64,000 nucleotides of DNA. Origin: Crossaster papposus. Its lineage: Eukaryota > Echinodermata > Asteroidea > Velatida > Solasteridae. Positions 21,711 to 33,837 of this stretch are shown in pieces. The position numbers and the translations under genes were made by a program. The notes under the pieces are model-generated. The model searched no databases. It was given only the letters and a program-made list of their open reading frames with translations, and was not told the origin of the DNA. The DNA lies in contig JBAIAA010000243.1 in the NCBI GenBank assembly GCA_037893245.1, forward strand, positions 1 to 64,000. Direction: 5' to 3'. How positions within the stretch are numbered: position 1 is the stretch's first letter; every line of letters begins with the position of its first letter.

Positions 21711-23003
21711 CAACGCCTGCAATTAACATAAACCTCCTGGGCGAAGGTAATACGAAGGTTGAGTTTGTGTAAGCAATTAAGTAATTGTCATGTTTATAAT
21801 ATAACAGGGTCCCGTAAATTACAGAGTTAAAAGGATGAATTGACGCATATACGCTGATTAACAGGTGAATACGTGTAAAGGAGACGAGCCAATTTTACAA
21901 TATTGCCCGATGACAATTGTAATAGGATCATTGCCCTGAAATAAGCGGTGAAAGGAAAACAACCTAATGTCTTACCGTTCCCGCGATAAGACAAAAAAGA
22001 ACATGTTGTTTTTGTTTGACGCGACAGACAATTTGTCATTTGTACGCCCATGAATCCATGAATCCATCCTGTACGCAGACGTTTTGAATGCATGTGCGTG
22101 GTGTAGAACATAATAACAATAGACGGATTGAATTTTGGCAGTTTACTCCAAATACAACAGGCGTTCAAGTAGAACAGACGCAACTTACGCGCGTCATGGC
22201 AGTTACAAAAGTCACGGCAAAATCATCTGCAGCGGATACGTATGCGCACGCATTTGGGCAGAGACAAAAAGAAACGACCACTAATCGTGCGTTTTGGTTT
22301 TGGCTTCGGTAATGCGCTGTATACATGTAAAATACAAACGCAGATATGCAAATACTGAATAGCCGTACACAAGCCGTACAGTGTTTCGAGTTTCCTATTG
22401 GTTTGTGCACAAACATGGATGCGCCCAGCAGGCATCACTTTGTACATCGAGCCAGCGCTCTAGTAATTGTATATAGCTCTATCGTGTGTTCTGAAAACAA
22501 TAACGCGTGTTTAGGTTGTATTAGATGTCTATGGTGTCTGCGAGGTACAATGCAGTAGGCACACGCGTTTTCAAACGACACGTGTGACTTGAAATGCGAC
22601 TAGTTAACCCGGTACGCAATTTTTGTGGAGTCAACAATTTGTTCTTAAAATTCTACAACCGTTATTTGTCACGAAATTGAACAAAAACCAAGCAATTTAA
22701 AGGAATAGTTGGTTAATCTTTCTATTCTTTTTGTTTAAAAAGATTTTCAACCATATTAATTTTATGTATATACATGAACACGCCCAATCCAAAGCAATGT
22801 GCCCCTTTAAAATCCTCGGAAACACCAGCCCAAACAAAACCCCACCGTCGCACTTTGGTGCCCACGCGAGAGGCATGTGTAATAAGTAAAGGAATGCTTT
22901 TTTGTTTATTTTTCTCTCTATTTTTTTTTTTTGGGGGGGGGGGGGGGTGGGTTTACAATTGTTTTTCTAATGGTATGAGCATATCCATATACATTCCCTA
23001 GAC
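21711..23003 (+). repeat. First unit of a direct duplication
   Basis: The unit starts aacgcctgcaattaacataa and ends near ttccctagac. It is repeated at 26529-27315, with a large deletion in the second copy. The 23004-26528 element sits exactly between the two units. It contains a related copy or end of the element at 20113 (22040-22490) and a poly-T/poly-G tract at 22921-22947. No gene seen. Confidence 0.75.
22921..22947 (+). repeat. Poly-T then poly-G tract
   Basis: About 13 T bases followed by about 14 G bases. Confidence 0.85.
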
Positions 23004-26000
23004 TATGGAGCAGAATCAGTGTCAAAAAGATCGCACGTGTTTTTACAACTCGGATGCTTTTTTAATTCGGATGTTTTTGTAATTCGGATGCTTTTTGCAA
23101 ACTCCGATGCTTTTTAAATTCGGATGCTTTTTAAATTCGGATGCTTTTTACAAACTCCGATGCTTTTTAAATTCGGATGCTTTTTAAATTCGGATGCTTT
23201 TTAAATTCGGATGCTTCTTGCAAACTCCGATGCTTTTTAAATTCGGATGCTTTTTAAATTCGGATGCATTTTGCAAACTCCGATGCTTTTTAAATTCGGA
23301 TGCTTTCGTAATTCGGATGCTTTCGTAATTCGGATGCTTTCGTAATTCGGATGTTTTCGTAATTCGGATGCTTTTTGCAAACCAAACATATTCGCAAATC
23401 GGATGCTTTCGCAATCCGGCACTAGGGTGGCCCTGAAAGGACATCAAATATCGCAGATTCTGCGATTTCGCGCATTCTGCGCGAATTTAAACGATGACAA
23501 ACATGTTATCGTATATATCTAAGCATATATCTGAGATGTGGAAGATTTTATTGTAGATTTCTGCACAGATTTATGTGATAATGAATATTTTGAAAAGTCG
23601 CATATTTTTATTTTAGATTTCAAGTTCTGCGCAGATTTCTTAGTACGCAAATTTGTGCGATGTCGCACGGATGGGCACTACATGTACATTTTCATTGCAC
23701 ATTTAATTATGCGCAGCTATATGTCGCACCATGGAGGAATAAGAAGGTCGCACGTACAGCAGATTTATATGCAGATTTATGTGCACATTTCTGCCGCGAT
23801 GTCAGCACATACGACGTTTCGAAAGTTGAACCACGACGTTTTGAATGTTATGATGTTCTAAAACGGACAGGCAACGTCGTGGTTCAACTTTCAAAACGTC
23901 GTGGTTCAACTTTCAAAACGTCGTACTTCAACTTCCAATTAACGTCCAACTTTCGCGCGCTTTTAACTGGCTCAAGGTAGCCGCGTATTCGGCCGGTTCT
24001 CTCCGCGCGGATTCAGTACGCATTCACCAAAAGGCGACAAATATTTAATACATGCTGCAAAAGGTGATGCATTTTCTAAAAAGTTTTTTGTCAATTTATT
24101 TAAAGAATTTTTCGAAATAAACCGTAAATATAACAATACTTTTTCAAACCCTTGTAGATCATACAGCATATTAGCCACACTTGTTTAACCTTTCCTGTAA
24201 TTTTGATGAAAAATTACAGTTAAATTAGCTGCCTAATGAACTAAGTAATCCTACTTCGAGTTATTTTTATAGATTTGGAAATGAGAATGAAACACCTCAC
24301 ATGTTATCAAAAACTCATACTTTTATTTCATAATCTACAAGATAATGTTACTGGGCATGTGGGTATAGGCTTCGGCCGAACACTAATTAGTGCCTAATTA
24401 GCCCGTTTAATAAATCCCCTTTCCAATGCAGCATTGTAATGCGTTTTTCGGCTGCGAGTATATCTGCCTCTTTAAAACAAAGTGTACATCACATGTTATT
24501 CAAACCTCATATTTGTATTTCATGATCTACGAGATCATGTTTCTGGACACACTTAATTTTGGTATAGGCTTCAGCCGAACAGTAATTAGTGCACTCGCAC
24601 TTGGTTGGGCTTATTTGCAATGTTCTCGGTGAATCAGTTTCGTCAATCAACAATTTCAACAATTAATTTCACCACGCCAGATTTTATGAGAACGATAACT
24701 GTTACTTTATTTAATAACACAACAGCCCTTCAACTAAGTTCTGCATCATTAGATGGATCCTAGTAGTTTGTCAGCTTAGAACGTTAGGTAAAATATGGTT
24801 TCAGACCGTGTCCATAATTTCTTTTTTATTTCCACCTAATATCGCCCCATAATTCTTTGCGACACACTTGGGTCAAATGTAAGTTTCTAAGGTCGAGTGC
24901 AAATAAGCAGATATTATCAAAACTACATAAAATGTAAACAAAGAACAACGGTTATATGTCAAAATTAGCATATAAAAGAATCTTGGAAACTCCGTACTGC
25001 CACTCGTGCTTGAAAGAACACTTGCCAGATAGAAAGAGTGGGGCACGGAAAGATAGTCCTTGCAGGTGTGCTTTACAGAAATGTACAATTGCAATTCATG
25101 TGGCAAAACTCAAAAGAAAAAGAAAGTGCAGAAATGATAAAAGCAGGTCTTGAATTTGTAAAACCACACTGTTGCCGTATTGTTTGAAATTTCTGTAAAA
25201 GGTTTGACAAGAAGTAGAATTACTTCCATTAAGCAGCTTATTTAACTGTAATTTTTCATCAAAATTACAGGAAAGGTTAAACAAGTGTGGCTAATATGCT
25301 GTATGATCTACAAGGGTTTGAAAAAGTATTGTTATATTTACGGTTTATTTCGAAAAATTCTTTAAATAAATTGACAAAAAACTTTTTAGAAAATGCATCA
25401 CCTTTTGCAGCATGTATTAAATATTTGTCGCCTTTTGGTGAAAGCGGACTGAATCCGCGCGGAGAGAACCGGCCGAATACGCGGCTACCTTGAGCCAGTT
25501 AAAAGCGCGCGAAAGTTGGACGTTAATTGGAAGTTGAAGTACGACGTTTTGAAAGTTGAACCACGACGTTTTGAAAGTTGAACCACGACGTTGCCTGTCC
25601 GTTTTAGAACATCATAACATTCAAAACGTCGTGGTTCAACTTTCGAAACGTCGTATGTGCTGACATCGCGGCAGAAATGTGCACATAAATCTGCATATAA
25701 ATCTGCTGTACGTGCGACCTTCTTATTCCTCCATGGTGCGACATATAGCTGCGCATAATTAAATGTGCAATGAAAATGTACATGTAGTGCCCATCCGTGC
25801 GACATCGCACAAATTTGCGTACTAAGAAATCTGCGCAGAACTTGAAATCTAAAATAAAAATATGCGACTTTTCAAAAAGCTGCCCAGAAAATATTCATTA
25901 TCACATAAATCTGTGCAGAAATCTACAATAAAATCTTCCACATCTCAGATATATGCTTAGATATATACGATAACACGTTTGTCATCGTTCAAATTCGCGC

Positions 26001-26528
26001 AGAATGCGCGAAATCGCAGAATCTGCGATGTGTGATGTCCTTTCAGGGCCACCCTAGTGCCGGATTGCGAAAGCATCCGATTTGCGAATATGTTTGGTTT
26101 GCAAAAAGCATCCGAATTACGAAAGCATCCGAATTACGAAAGCATCCGAATTACGAAAGCATCCGAATTACGAAAGCATCCGAATTTAAAAAGCATCGGA
26201 GTTTGCAAAATGCATCCGAATTTAAAAAGCATCCGAATTAAAAAAGCATCGGAGTTTGCAAAAAGCATCCGAATTTAAAAAGCATCCGAATTTAAAAAGC
26301 ATCCGAATTTAAAAAGCATCGGAGTTTGTAAAAAGCATCCGAATTTAAAAAGCATCCGAATTTAAAAAGCATCGGAGTTTGTAAAAAGCATCCGAATTTA
26401 AAAAGCATCCGAATTTAAAAAGCATCGGAGTTTGCAAAAAGCATCCGAATTACAAAAACATCCTAATTAAAAAAGCATCCGAGTTGTAAAAACACGTGCG
26501 ATCTTTTTGACACTGATTCTGCTCCATA
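23004..26528. mobile_element. 3.5-kb element with about 1.25-kb terminal inverted repeats
   Basis: The left arm (23004-24233) and right arm (25236-26528) are near-perfect reverse complements, starting tatggagcagaatcagtgtc. Each arm carries an array of cggatgcttttt/aaattcggatgc words (23047-23420 and 26060-26490; the right array is longer), then a tatgtgcacattt-rich region and a gttgaaccacgacgtt repeat. The 1-kb spacer (24234-25235) holds a direct duplication, and the frame at 24956-25153 (CHSCLKEHLPDRK) has no known domain. Such high arm identity implies recent activity or gene conversion. The transposase must act in trans. Confidence 0.85.
24298..24592 (+). repeat. Direct duplication, about 193-bp offset, inside the spacer
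   Basis: A segment starting cacatgttatcaaaaactca (24298) and ending ggccgaacactaattagtgc (near 24394) recurs with about 20 percent change at 24489-24592. No protein seen. Confidence 0.7.
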
Positions 26529-27315
26529 AACGCCTGCAATTAACATAAACCTCCTGGGCGAAGGTAATACGAAGGTTGAGTTTGTGTAAGCAATTAAGTA
26601 ATTGTCATGTTTTTAACAAGGTCCCGTAAATTACAGAGTTAAAAGGATGAATTGACGCGTATACGCTGAATAACAGGTGGGTACATGTAAAGGAGAGGAG
26701 CCAATTTTTCAATATTGCAAGATGACAATTGTAATAGGATCATTGCCCTAAAATCAGCGGTGAAAGGAAAACAACCTAATGTCTTACCGTTCCCGCGATA
26801 TAAAACGAAAAAAGAACATGTTGTTTTTGTTTGACGCGACGGACAATTTGGGTTATCCGTAGACGCATTTCGGGCCGTCATGAAATAATGATGGGTTGTA
26901 ATTTATCTCGTTTAATCAGACTGTTGTCGCAAGTAGTGCATTGAATACACGACCGACATCACACTGGGAATTGAGGTTCCTTTCCAAAAAATATACCGTC
27001 TAAATAAAGGATAGAATACGAGCGTGACGCGCGCACAAGCTAGATGACGCACGCTCGCATTATTACGCGTAAAATATAATTTAAACTGTGTGTGTTCCAT
27101 AGAGCTATATTAGATTACTAGAGCGCTAACTCTTCATTTGTACGCGCATGAATCCATGAATCCATCCTGTACACAGACGTTTTGAATTCATGTGCGTGTT
27201 GTAGAACATAATAACAATAGATGGATTGAATTTTGACAGTTTAGGGGGGAGGGGGGAGGGGGTCACAATTGTTTGTTATGGTATGAGCATATCAATATAC
27301 ATTCCCTAGACACAC
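26529..27315 (+). repeat. Second unit of the direct duplication
   Basis: Homologous to 21711-23003 but shortened. 26529-26850 matches 21711-22030, 27098-27240 matches 22030-22140, and 27241-27310 matches the G-rich end with tatgagcatat. A separate insert at 26880-27097 has no counterpart. Confidence 0.7.
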
Positions 27316-29097
27316 ACGCCAAATATTGAACCATTCTGGCATTAACCCCCCTCGATTGCACTTCGGTGCTCACGCGGAAGGCATGTGTGATATGTATATA
27401 ACACAGAGTTCACAGGGCTAGATTAGAGGATGAACGAACTCTGTTTCAAACATGCTTTTACAGCCTATACGGGTGGGGTACAAGGTTAGTTACAAAATAA
27501 ATTCAGCGGAATTGGCCCTTTTCTTGTGTTATACACAAAAGTATCAAAACATGCCTCACGAGTGAGCCCCTTGGTGTCTCCGAGGGTTTTAAGTCTTTTA
27601 TTTAGTTCTTAATTTTCAAACCCGGTAGAAGTTTGATTAAACTCTCGCCGCTTCTTGCCCATTGTCTTGTCTAATCTAGAAGACAAAGCCTTATGACTGG
27701 GTTGCTGTAAACATCAAAGATATTTTTTAAAAGGTGGCAGACTTCAAAAAATGCAATGAATGGCCAAAAATTATACATTAAAGAAAGTCCTAATTGCCAA
27801 ATTATATAACAAATTGGTCATATTTATGATAGAATGAATGTTGATAAGAGAAAAAATACTTAAATGGCCTATAATAGTTAAGATACATGGAATTGGTAAG
27901 TGACTTTTTATATCAAACATTTTCTTTTGGACCTGGACTACATCATTTAAAAAATATAACAGTATAAATGGAAACAAAATAAAACAAAGTTGCAACACTG
28001 TTGCCTGTAACCCATCTATACTCCATCAAAAAGTTGGCATTATATCAAGCATGTATAGTGAAACATTGAAATTTGAGGAATGGCATTTTTTTACAAAATT
28101 AATGTAATATTTTATTGTTTACATTGTTTAGAAATCCTTACACACGGCACCTACATGTATAGAGGGGTTCAAATGTAGTAGTTTATGTTCTTTGAACTAA
28201 ATACAATTGCTGAATTATTGACCATCTGCTCAAAGAAGCTGACCACTGATTCGGAGAGTATATGTTTACATTATATCCTCTGGCCCAGACATCTGTTTAC
28301 ATGTAGATCCCCACTATACATGCTTGCACCTTGGGCTATAGTGATCACTCCTCATTGTCCTCAACACATGCAGACTGGTAATAACTAACTTGCTACTACA
28401 GGAACCTGGAAGTGGTACCAGCAGTTTATCCTGTAGCTTTACTGTTTTACGTGTAGATCAAGTTCAACTGCTAGGAACAGGCAACATATTGGACTTTCTA
28501 GCAAGGAGAACAGTTGTATTTATCTCAAAAATTCATAATAATGTTGGAGAATGCTGAAAAAGTGTAACTAAGGTATATTACCTTCAACTTTATAGAAGTC
28601 TGCTGTGTGATCTTGTATATAGAGACAATACTCTGAAATCAAAATGATCCACTGTTCAAATCATATACTTTATATATACTATCTGCATACTGATATGGAA
28701 ATAATCTTTATGTACTATTTCGGATATGGAAGTATCTTTATGTATAGACTTTGTACATACATCTGTGCCAGGGCAGGTAACGGATGTCCACAACATGGGG
28801 GTAAACTTTACATACAGTGTTTTGAGCTGTTTTATGGGGAAAATGAGGCCATTTATTTTAAACACTTTATCTGTGAATGAAACTTCAAATATGTTTTGGC
28901 ATTGTTGCATCTTCCTGCGAGTCATCAAACGAGATGCTTTTCCAGCATGTCCAAATGTTATCATGCAATTTATACTTGTTATGCAAAATCTAGTGTATAA
29001 AATGCATAATATGAACAGACGCAATAATTGAACTTGAAGGTCATTGCAAATGTATGGCTAAAGCCCCTTTGAAAGACTTGTTCAACATTTGTTGCAG
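27316..29097. other. No gene seen
   Basis: AT-rich sequence without recognisable domains. The antiparallel frames at 28656-29031 overlap on both strands and show no motif, so I do not call them. Confidence 0.45.
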
Positions 29098-29215
29098 CCA
29101 ATTATGTCATTTCAAAATATGTCACCGCAAATTAGGTCATTGCCAATTATGTTATTACTAACTGCGTCAGTGCCAATTGTGTCACCACTAACGATGTCAC
29201 TGCCAACTTTGTCAC
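29098..29215 (+). repeat. Short tandem repeat of about 18 bp (tgccaattatgtcat)
   Basis: Six or seven diverged units of tgtca-tgccaa-t-t. Not coding. Confidence 0.75.
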
Positions 29216-30059
29216 ACAACTATGTTAATTGATTTTTGTTTACGAGTTTCGGTCTTTTAATGCTACTTTTCTGGCAACACTGTCTTTGTGATGCAGTATA
29301 AAATGTAGAGTTATGTTTTTTATACTTGTAAGTTGCCTTACTATATTTTGTCCTGGTATTTTGTCAATCAGTATTATTGTTCAGCACGTAGAAAAGTCAT
29401 TAAAGAGCATTATTTTCCATATATGAAATCTGAAAATATACATATATATTTTTTTTTAAAGCATGAAGTTTTTGGCAACACTGCTCCACGGTACAAAAAA
29501 TACCAAAACTTTTGTTTCCTTATTCTTACAGACCAACATCTTATCTTTAAATCTTAGAAGCAAAACTCTCCTAAATATACCACTTTCGGACTTCTGGCAA
29601 TTTTAGCAACCACCTTTATTTCCCAAATTGACTTTTGCTCAAAACACCCCTATATGGAATAATGGAATCTTCCATTTACAAATAACTGTACTTGTATCAA
29701 GTACATTTTTGGAAAGATTAAAGTTGTATATTTTCCATGTTTAGCTGAGAGGTAGGTAAACTAATTGGTCTTTATACAGTGAAGCTCACAACCTTCGGCT
29801 ATTTTTACTTATGAAAAGAGCTAAATTAGGTGAAATATGGTAACTTTCTATTTTCACCCGTTGCCATGGCAATAAATATGCTTTCTTTTTACACTTTGGT
29901 TGAAGGCCTTCACTTGTGCAAAGAATAAACGAAATCCATAAAAATAATCTGCCACCACTTCTTTGATTTTTAGAGCAACTCAGTCTTAAAAGGTTCCTTT
30001 AAAGTGTCATTGATGTGTAATTATACTTTTGTCAGTCCTGGCCAACTTGGATAAGATAA

Positions 30060-30566
30060 CAAATAAAATAAAATAAAGTGCGGTGCTTATAATACGTTTT
30101 ATTACCAAAGTCTTAAATCGTTTTACATTATTACCCCGGTCATTTGGGCCCTTGAAACATTCCAAATACCGTCTCATCTACTTGGGGAGTATATAGCTCG
30201 ATGCTGCCATTTCGGCGCAAAGGAGCTAAATCAACCACAATAACTATATATGCCCTCACATGTACCCATTTACTCCTGGGTGGAGAGAACCAATGAGTAA
30301 CAAAGTGCCTTGCACAAGGGCACAGGTACCCTAATCCCAGGGAGGACTCGAACCCACAACCCGTAGCTTTACTTACAGATTACTCAATACTGATTAATGA
30401 TTACTCAATTATTCAATACTCCAGACCACAAGGGGACCGGCACTCCAAAATTAAAATTGTTTTAATTCTCCTTTAATTTGGAATGGTATGTTGTTCATGT
30501 ATGTTTGTACTTGGTACTTGTTACTAAAGGCCGAATAAATAATAATAATAATAATAATAATAATGT
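30060..30566. mobile_element. SINE or LINE 3'-end remnant with TAA-repeat tail
   Basis: The segment contains acccatttactcctgggtgg, gtgccttgcacaagggcac and gaggactcgaacccacaac, words typical of old SINE/LINE tails in deuterostome genomes. It ends in aaggccgaataaataat followed by a pure (TAA)n run at 30537-30566. This tail marks target-primed retroposition. I cannot name the family. Confidence 0.6.
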
Positions 30567-30711
30567 GTCCGTGAATTAGAGAAAAAGTGCATTGCGTTAA
30601 TTAGCTAGCATACGAATTAATAATGAGATGGTTACGCTTGCGCGCGTCCAATTAGTATCTACAAGTTGACAGTAGGCAGCTCATTTTGCGAGTTGCAGTG
30701 CCTCGGGCCGG

Positions 30712-30769
30712 ATGGAGTCGAGAGCGCTGATCGCGCTCTGCGCTGTTGCAACAACCGCGTTGTTTTTGG
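30712..30769 (+). CDS. Secreted Methyltransf_FA-domain protein, exon 1 (signal peptide)
   Basis: ATG at 30712 opens 19 codons plus one base (MESRALIALCAVATTALFL), ending at a consensus donor G|GTGAGT (phase 1). It is a hydrophobic signal peptide, completed in exon 2 by GASAD, with a likely cleavage after ASA (residue 23). Joining in phase with exon 2 (31762), exon 3 (44185) and exon 4 (46172) gives 759 bases, 252 residues and a stop. No TATA box was recognised upstream. The exon was too short for automatic ORF finding, and was placed by its signal peptide, donor and matching phase. Confidence 0.75.
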
Positions 30770-30794
30770 GTGAGTAAAAACTCTTAGAGATGTA

Positions 30795-31333
30795 CAGGGT
30801 GTCTTTAAAAAAATGAAACAAAATATAACGGAATACCACACGTAGAATGTATAACTAACATCGATAATATATATAGGGTTACACAGATACTAGTTTCCAC
30901 TTTAAAATGAGACATCAAACGTCAAAATCTGGCAATGTTTGACAGAGTTATAAATCATTTTCCAAGACTCCAATGGGACCAAGTTTTTCGATTTTGTTTG
31001 GATACTGTGCAAGTGTTAGACACTTTTGTCTTTGTCCGTGCAGAGCTGACGCCAGCGGGCATGGCTCAGCGCTGGTCCATTTCGGTGGCGCCTGCACAGG
31101 CAAAGACGACAATGTCTAACGACTTGATTTCAAGTCCACACGTACTTGCACAGTATCAAAAAAAGGTCCAATGGTCGATTTGATCCCTCATGGAAAATTG
31201 GTCATAACTCTGTCAAACATTGCCAGATTTTGACGTTTGGTGTCTCATTTTTAAGTGGAAACCAGTTAATCTTAGTTATACATTCTACGTGTGGTATTCC
31301 GTTATATTTTGTTGCATTTATGTTGACACCCTG
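30795..31333. mobile_element. Tc1/mariner-like MITE in intron 1
   Basis: The ends CAGGGTGTC and GACACCCTG are flanked by TA on both sides. Long subterminal inverted homology follows (cacgtagaatgtataactaa on the left, its inverse near 31277-31296; tctggcaatgtttgacagag and its inverse). TA targets and CAGGG ends fit mariner. The open frame inside has no transposase motif. Confidence 0.8.
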
Positions 31334-31528
31334 TAGTACACAACCAGTGAGCTAGCCACGGAGACGTCGCATTGTACGAATATTGGATTGGCATTTTTAT
31401 TAATTGTTTATTACCTCATTTAACTTTTTGTTTAGTAGCTGGGTTGATCGTGATTGTATAATCTATAGAAAGAGCAATGACCACTCATATACATTGAATA
31501 TTTTTAAAGAACGGCTTCCTCTACCAAC

Positions 31529-31600
31529 TTACCAATAGCATAGTTGGTAGAGAGGAAAGCTATGGATCGAAAGGTCTTAGTTCGAATCCGACTATCGTTA
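31529..31600 (+). pseudogene. tRNA-like sequence with pol III A and B boxes (tRNA pseudogene or SINE head)
   Basis: The A box TAGCATAGTTGG is at 31536-31547 and matches the TRGCNNAGTNGG consensus. The B box AGTTCGAATCC is at 31579-31589, one base from GGTTCGANTCC. The box distance (43 bases) is that of a tRNA gene. Acceptor, D and T stems do not pair well, so it is not a working tRNA. It lies in intron 1 of the Methyltransf_FA gene. Confidence 0.6.
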
Positions 31601-31761
31601 ACGTGTGTCTATTTCTACGACAAATTTTCTTATGGGTTATGTTAACCATAGTACAAGGTTAAAGGGAAAATCGGGTTAAGTTACAGAAGTGCCTTGAAAA
31701 ATACCACAAGAACCAATACACTGGTTAGTTTGTAGTGACTTTCGTTTTTTTCGGCTTGCAG

Positions 31762-31974
31762 GGGCCTCAGCTGATGTGTGTTTCAGAGGCCAGCAGAGGT
31801 ATACCAACCAAGATGGTACCCGTGCAGACAGGTGGGTTGAGAATGCACCCGACCCACGTGCGTGTACCGAGGTACGACTTGGCGGAGTGAACATCCTGCC
31901 CCAGGCCTCAAAGGCTATGTGCCCCACTGAGAAACCACTGTCGACAAGCAACCGCCACTCCACAACTGACTCGG
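31762..31974 (+). CDS. Secreted Methyltransf_FA-domain protein, exon 2
   Basis: The acceptor ttcggcttgcag ends at 31761 and the donor TCGG|GTAAGT at 31975; phase is 1 in and 1 out, 71 codons. The segment begins GASADVCFRGQQRYTNQDG and has three cysteines, several prolines and a polar C-terminal end (STSNRHSTTDS). It probably forms a short extracellular N-terminal region with disulfides. I recognise no named domain. Its codon use, open frame and splice sites support a real exon. The following intron is 12.2 kb and holds most of the repeats between 31975 and 44184. Confidence 0.75.
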
Positions 31975-32128
31975 GTAAGTTATCAATTAAAAACAAAATG
32001 GAAGTGAAACTTGCATATCCCCATGATAAGTTGTTGCCAAAGACCACTGTATTCGATAGTGCGCCCTCTATAACAACACCATTAGGCCAGCTTGCTAACT
32101 CACACCTTGGTCTTTGCAAACTCGCTCA

Positions 32129-32404
32129 AAGGTAGGATATACACCATTTGCAGATTTTACTACCGTGTTATTAAGAAATAACTTACTTCTTTGAAAGTAA
32201 ATAATGATTTTAGGCACCCAGACAAATAATTGTTCCTCTAATTGTTTCGTAAAAAAAGATTTTGTATAACAAAAATAAATACGATCGCCGGACGGCGATC
32301 GCCAACAACGGGAACAACATAAGAATAACTGCCCGACGCCGGTTGAAAACAAACGCCGTTTTTCTTCATTTTCTCCCTTTTCTCGGCATCGATGATTGTA
32401 AAAC
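32129..32404 (-). mobile_element. Truncated piggyBac-like MITE
   Basis: Inverse of the MITE at 19562-19953. The end aggtaggatatacaccattt is retained near 32131, and the other end is lost where the cgaaat array begins (cgaagttttagaatcat on the first copy corresponds to gtaaaacttcg here). The junction lies at an AACTTCG word resembling the array unit. Confidence 0.65.
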
Positions 32405-33490
32405 TTCGAAATCATTTCGTGCGCTCGAAATCATTTCTTGCGCTCAAAATCATTTCGTGCAATCGAAATCATTTCGTGCGCTCGAAATCTTTTCGTGAGC
32501 TCGAAATCATTTCGTGCGCTCGAAATACTTTATTTCGTGCCCACGAAATCATTTCGTGCACTCGAAATAACTTATTTCGTGAGCTAGAAATGATTTCGTG
32601 CCCACGAAATGATTTCGTGCGCTCGAAAAAAATCTTTTCGTGAGCTCAAAATCATTTCGTGCGCTCGAAATACTTTATTTCGTGAGCTCGAAATCATTTC
32701 GTGCGCTCGAAATCATTTCTTGCGCTCAAAATTATTTCGTGCAATCGAAATCATTTCGTGCGCTCGAAATCTTTTCGTGAGCTCGAAATCATTTCTTGCG
32801 CTCAAAATCATTTCGTGCAATCGAAATCATTTCGTGCGCTCGAAATCTTTTCGTGAGCTCGAAATCATTTCGTGCGCTCGAAATACTTTATTTCGTGCCC
32901 ACGAAATCATTTCGTGCACTCGAAATAACTTATTTCGTGAGCTAGAAATGATTTCGTGCCCACGAAATGATTTCGTGCGCTCGAAAAAAATCTTTTCGTG
33001 AGCTCAAAATCATTTCGTGCGCTCGAAATACTTTATTTCGTGAGCTCGAAATCATTTCGTGCGCTCGAAATCATTTCTTGCGCTCAAAATTATTTCGTGC
33101 AATCGAAATCATTTCGTGCGCTCGAAATCTTTTCGTGAGCTCGAAATCATTTCGTGCGCTCGAAATACTTTATTTCGTGCCCACGAAATCATTTCGTGCA
33201 CTCGAAATAACTTATTTCGTGAGCTCGAAATGATTTCGTGCCCACGAAATGATTTCGTGCGCTCGAAAATAATCTTTTCGTGAGCTCGAAATCATTTTGT
33301 GCGCTCGAAATACTTTATTTCGTGAGCTCGAAATCATTTCGTGCGCTCGAAATCATTTCTTGCGCTCAAAATTATTTCGTGCAATCGAAATCATTTCGTG
33401 CGCTCGAAATCATTTCGTGCGCTCGAAATCATTTCGTGCACTCGAAATCATTTCGTGCAATCGAAATCATTTCGGGCGTTTGCTAGAAAT
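32405..33490. repeat. 1.1-kb cgaaatcatttcgtgcgct array with higher-order units
   Basis: About 57 copies of a 19-base unit, centred on CGAAATCATTTCG-like palindromes. Spacers vary among gcgctc, gagctc, gcccac, gcaatc and gcactc. The same spacer order recurs with the segment at 32655, 33016 and 33298, giving higher-order repeats of about 361 and 282 bp. The end (gggcgtttgctagaaatcgg) matches the ends at 19106 and 21334. The long open frames in it are repeat translations. Confidence 0.9.
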
Positions 33491-33837
33491 CGGTAGTAAG
33501 CAGGTACATGTAGTAGGCTAGTCTTGCTCCAAGACCGAGTCGTTCATTTGTTCCGGGCGCGCCGTCCGTCTAAGCAGTTCATCAATCAATCATCAATACT
33601 CCGAAAAGAGCTTATTGAGGGCGCCCTTAATTATCACGAGATTTGTTTTACAGCTCGGTCTTGACCATAGAGCTATATTAAATTACTAGAGCGCTAACAA
33701 GATTTCATTCTTACGCGCATAGATACTTTGAATCCATTCTGCGCGAAGACGTTTTGAATTCATGTGCGTGCTTGTAGAACATAATGAAAATAGATGGATT
33801 GAATTTTGAAAGTGTATTTTAAATGTCATATATACCC
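33491..33837 (+). repeat. Half of the palindromic element seen at 19295-21652
   Basis: It matches 19950-20260, from aagcaggtacatgtagtagg through agagctatattaaattact. It is joined directly to the 930-bp repeat copy 2, so the element is truncated here. Confidence 0.75.

Noticed and set aside
23184..26278. Frames reading KHPNLKSIRITKASE-like repeats
   Set aside because: Translation of the cggatgcttttt array on the two arms of the palindromic element, not a leucine-rich or other repeat protein.
28656..29031. Overlapping frames on both strands of about 100-120 codons
   Set aside because: No recognisable domain, no splice or start context, AT-rich surroundings; chance is the simpler explanation.
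32392..33521. Long open frames with repeats like ARNHFVRSKSFRALE
   Set aside because: They are translations of the 19-base cgaaat array; the length divides unevenly and three frames are open at once.
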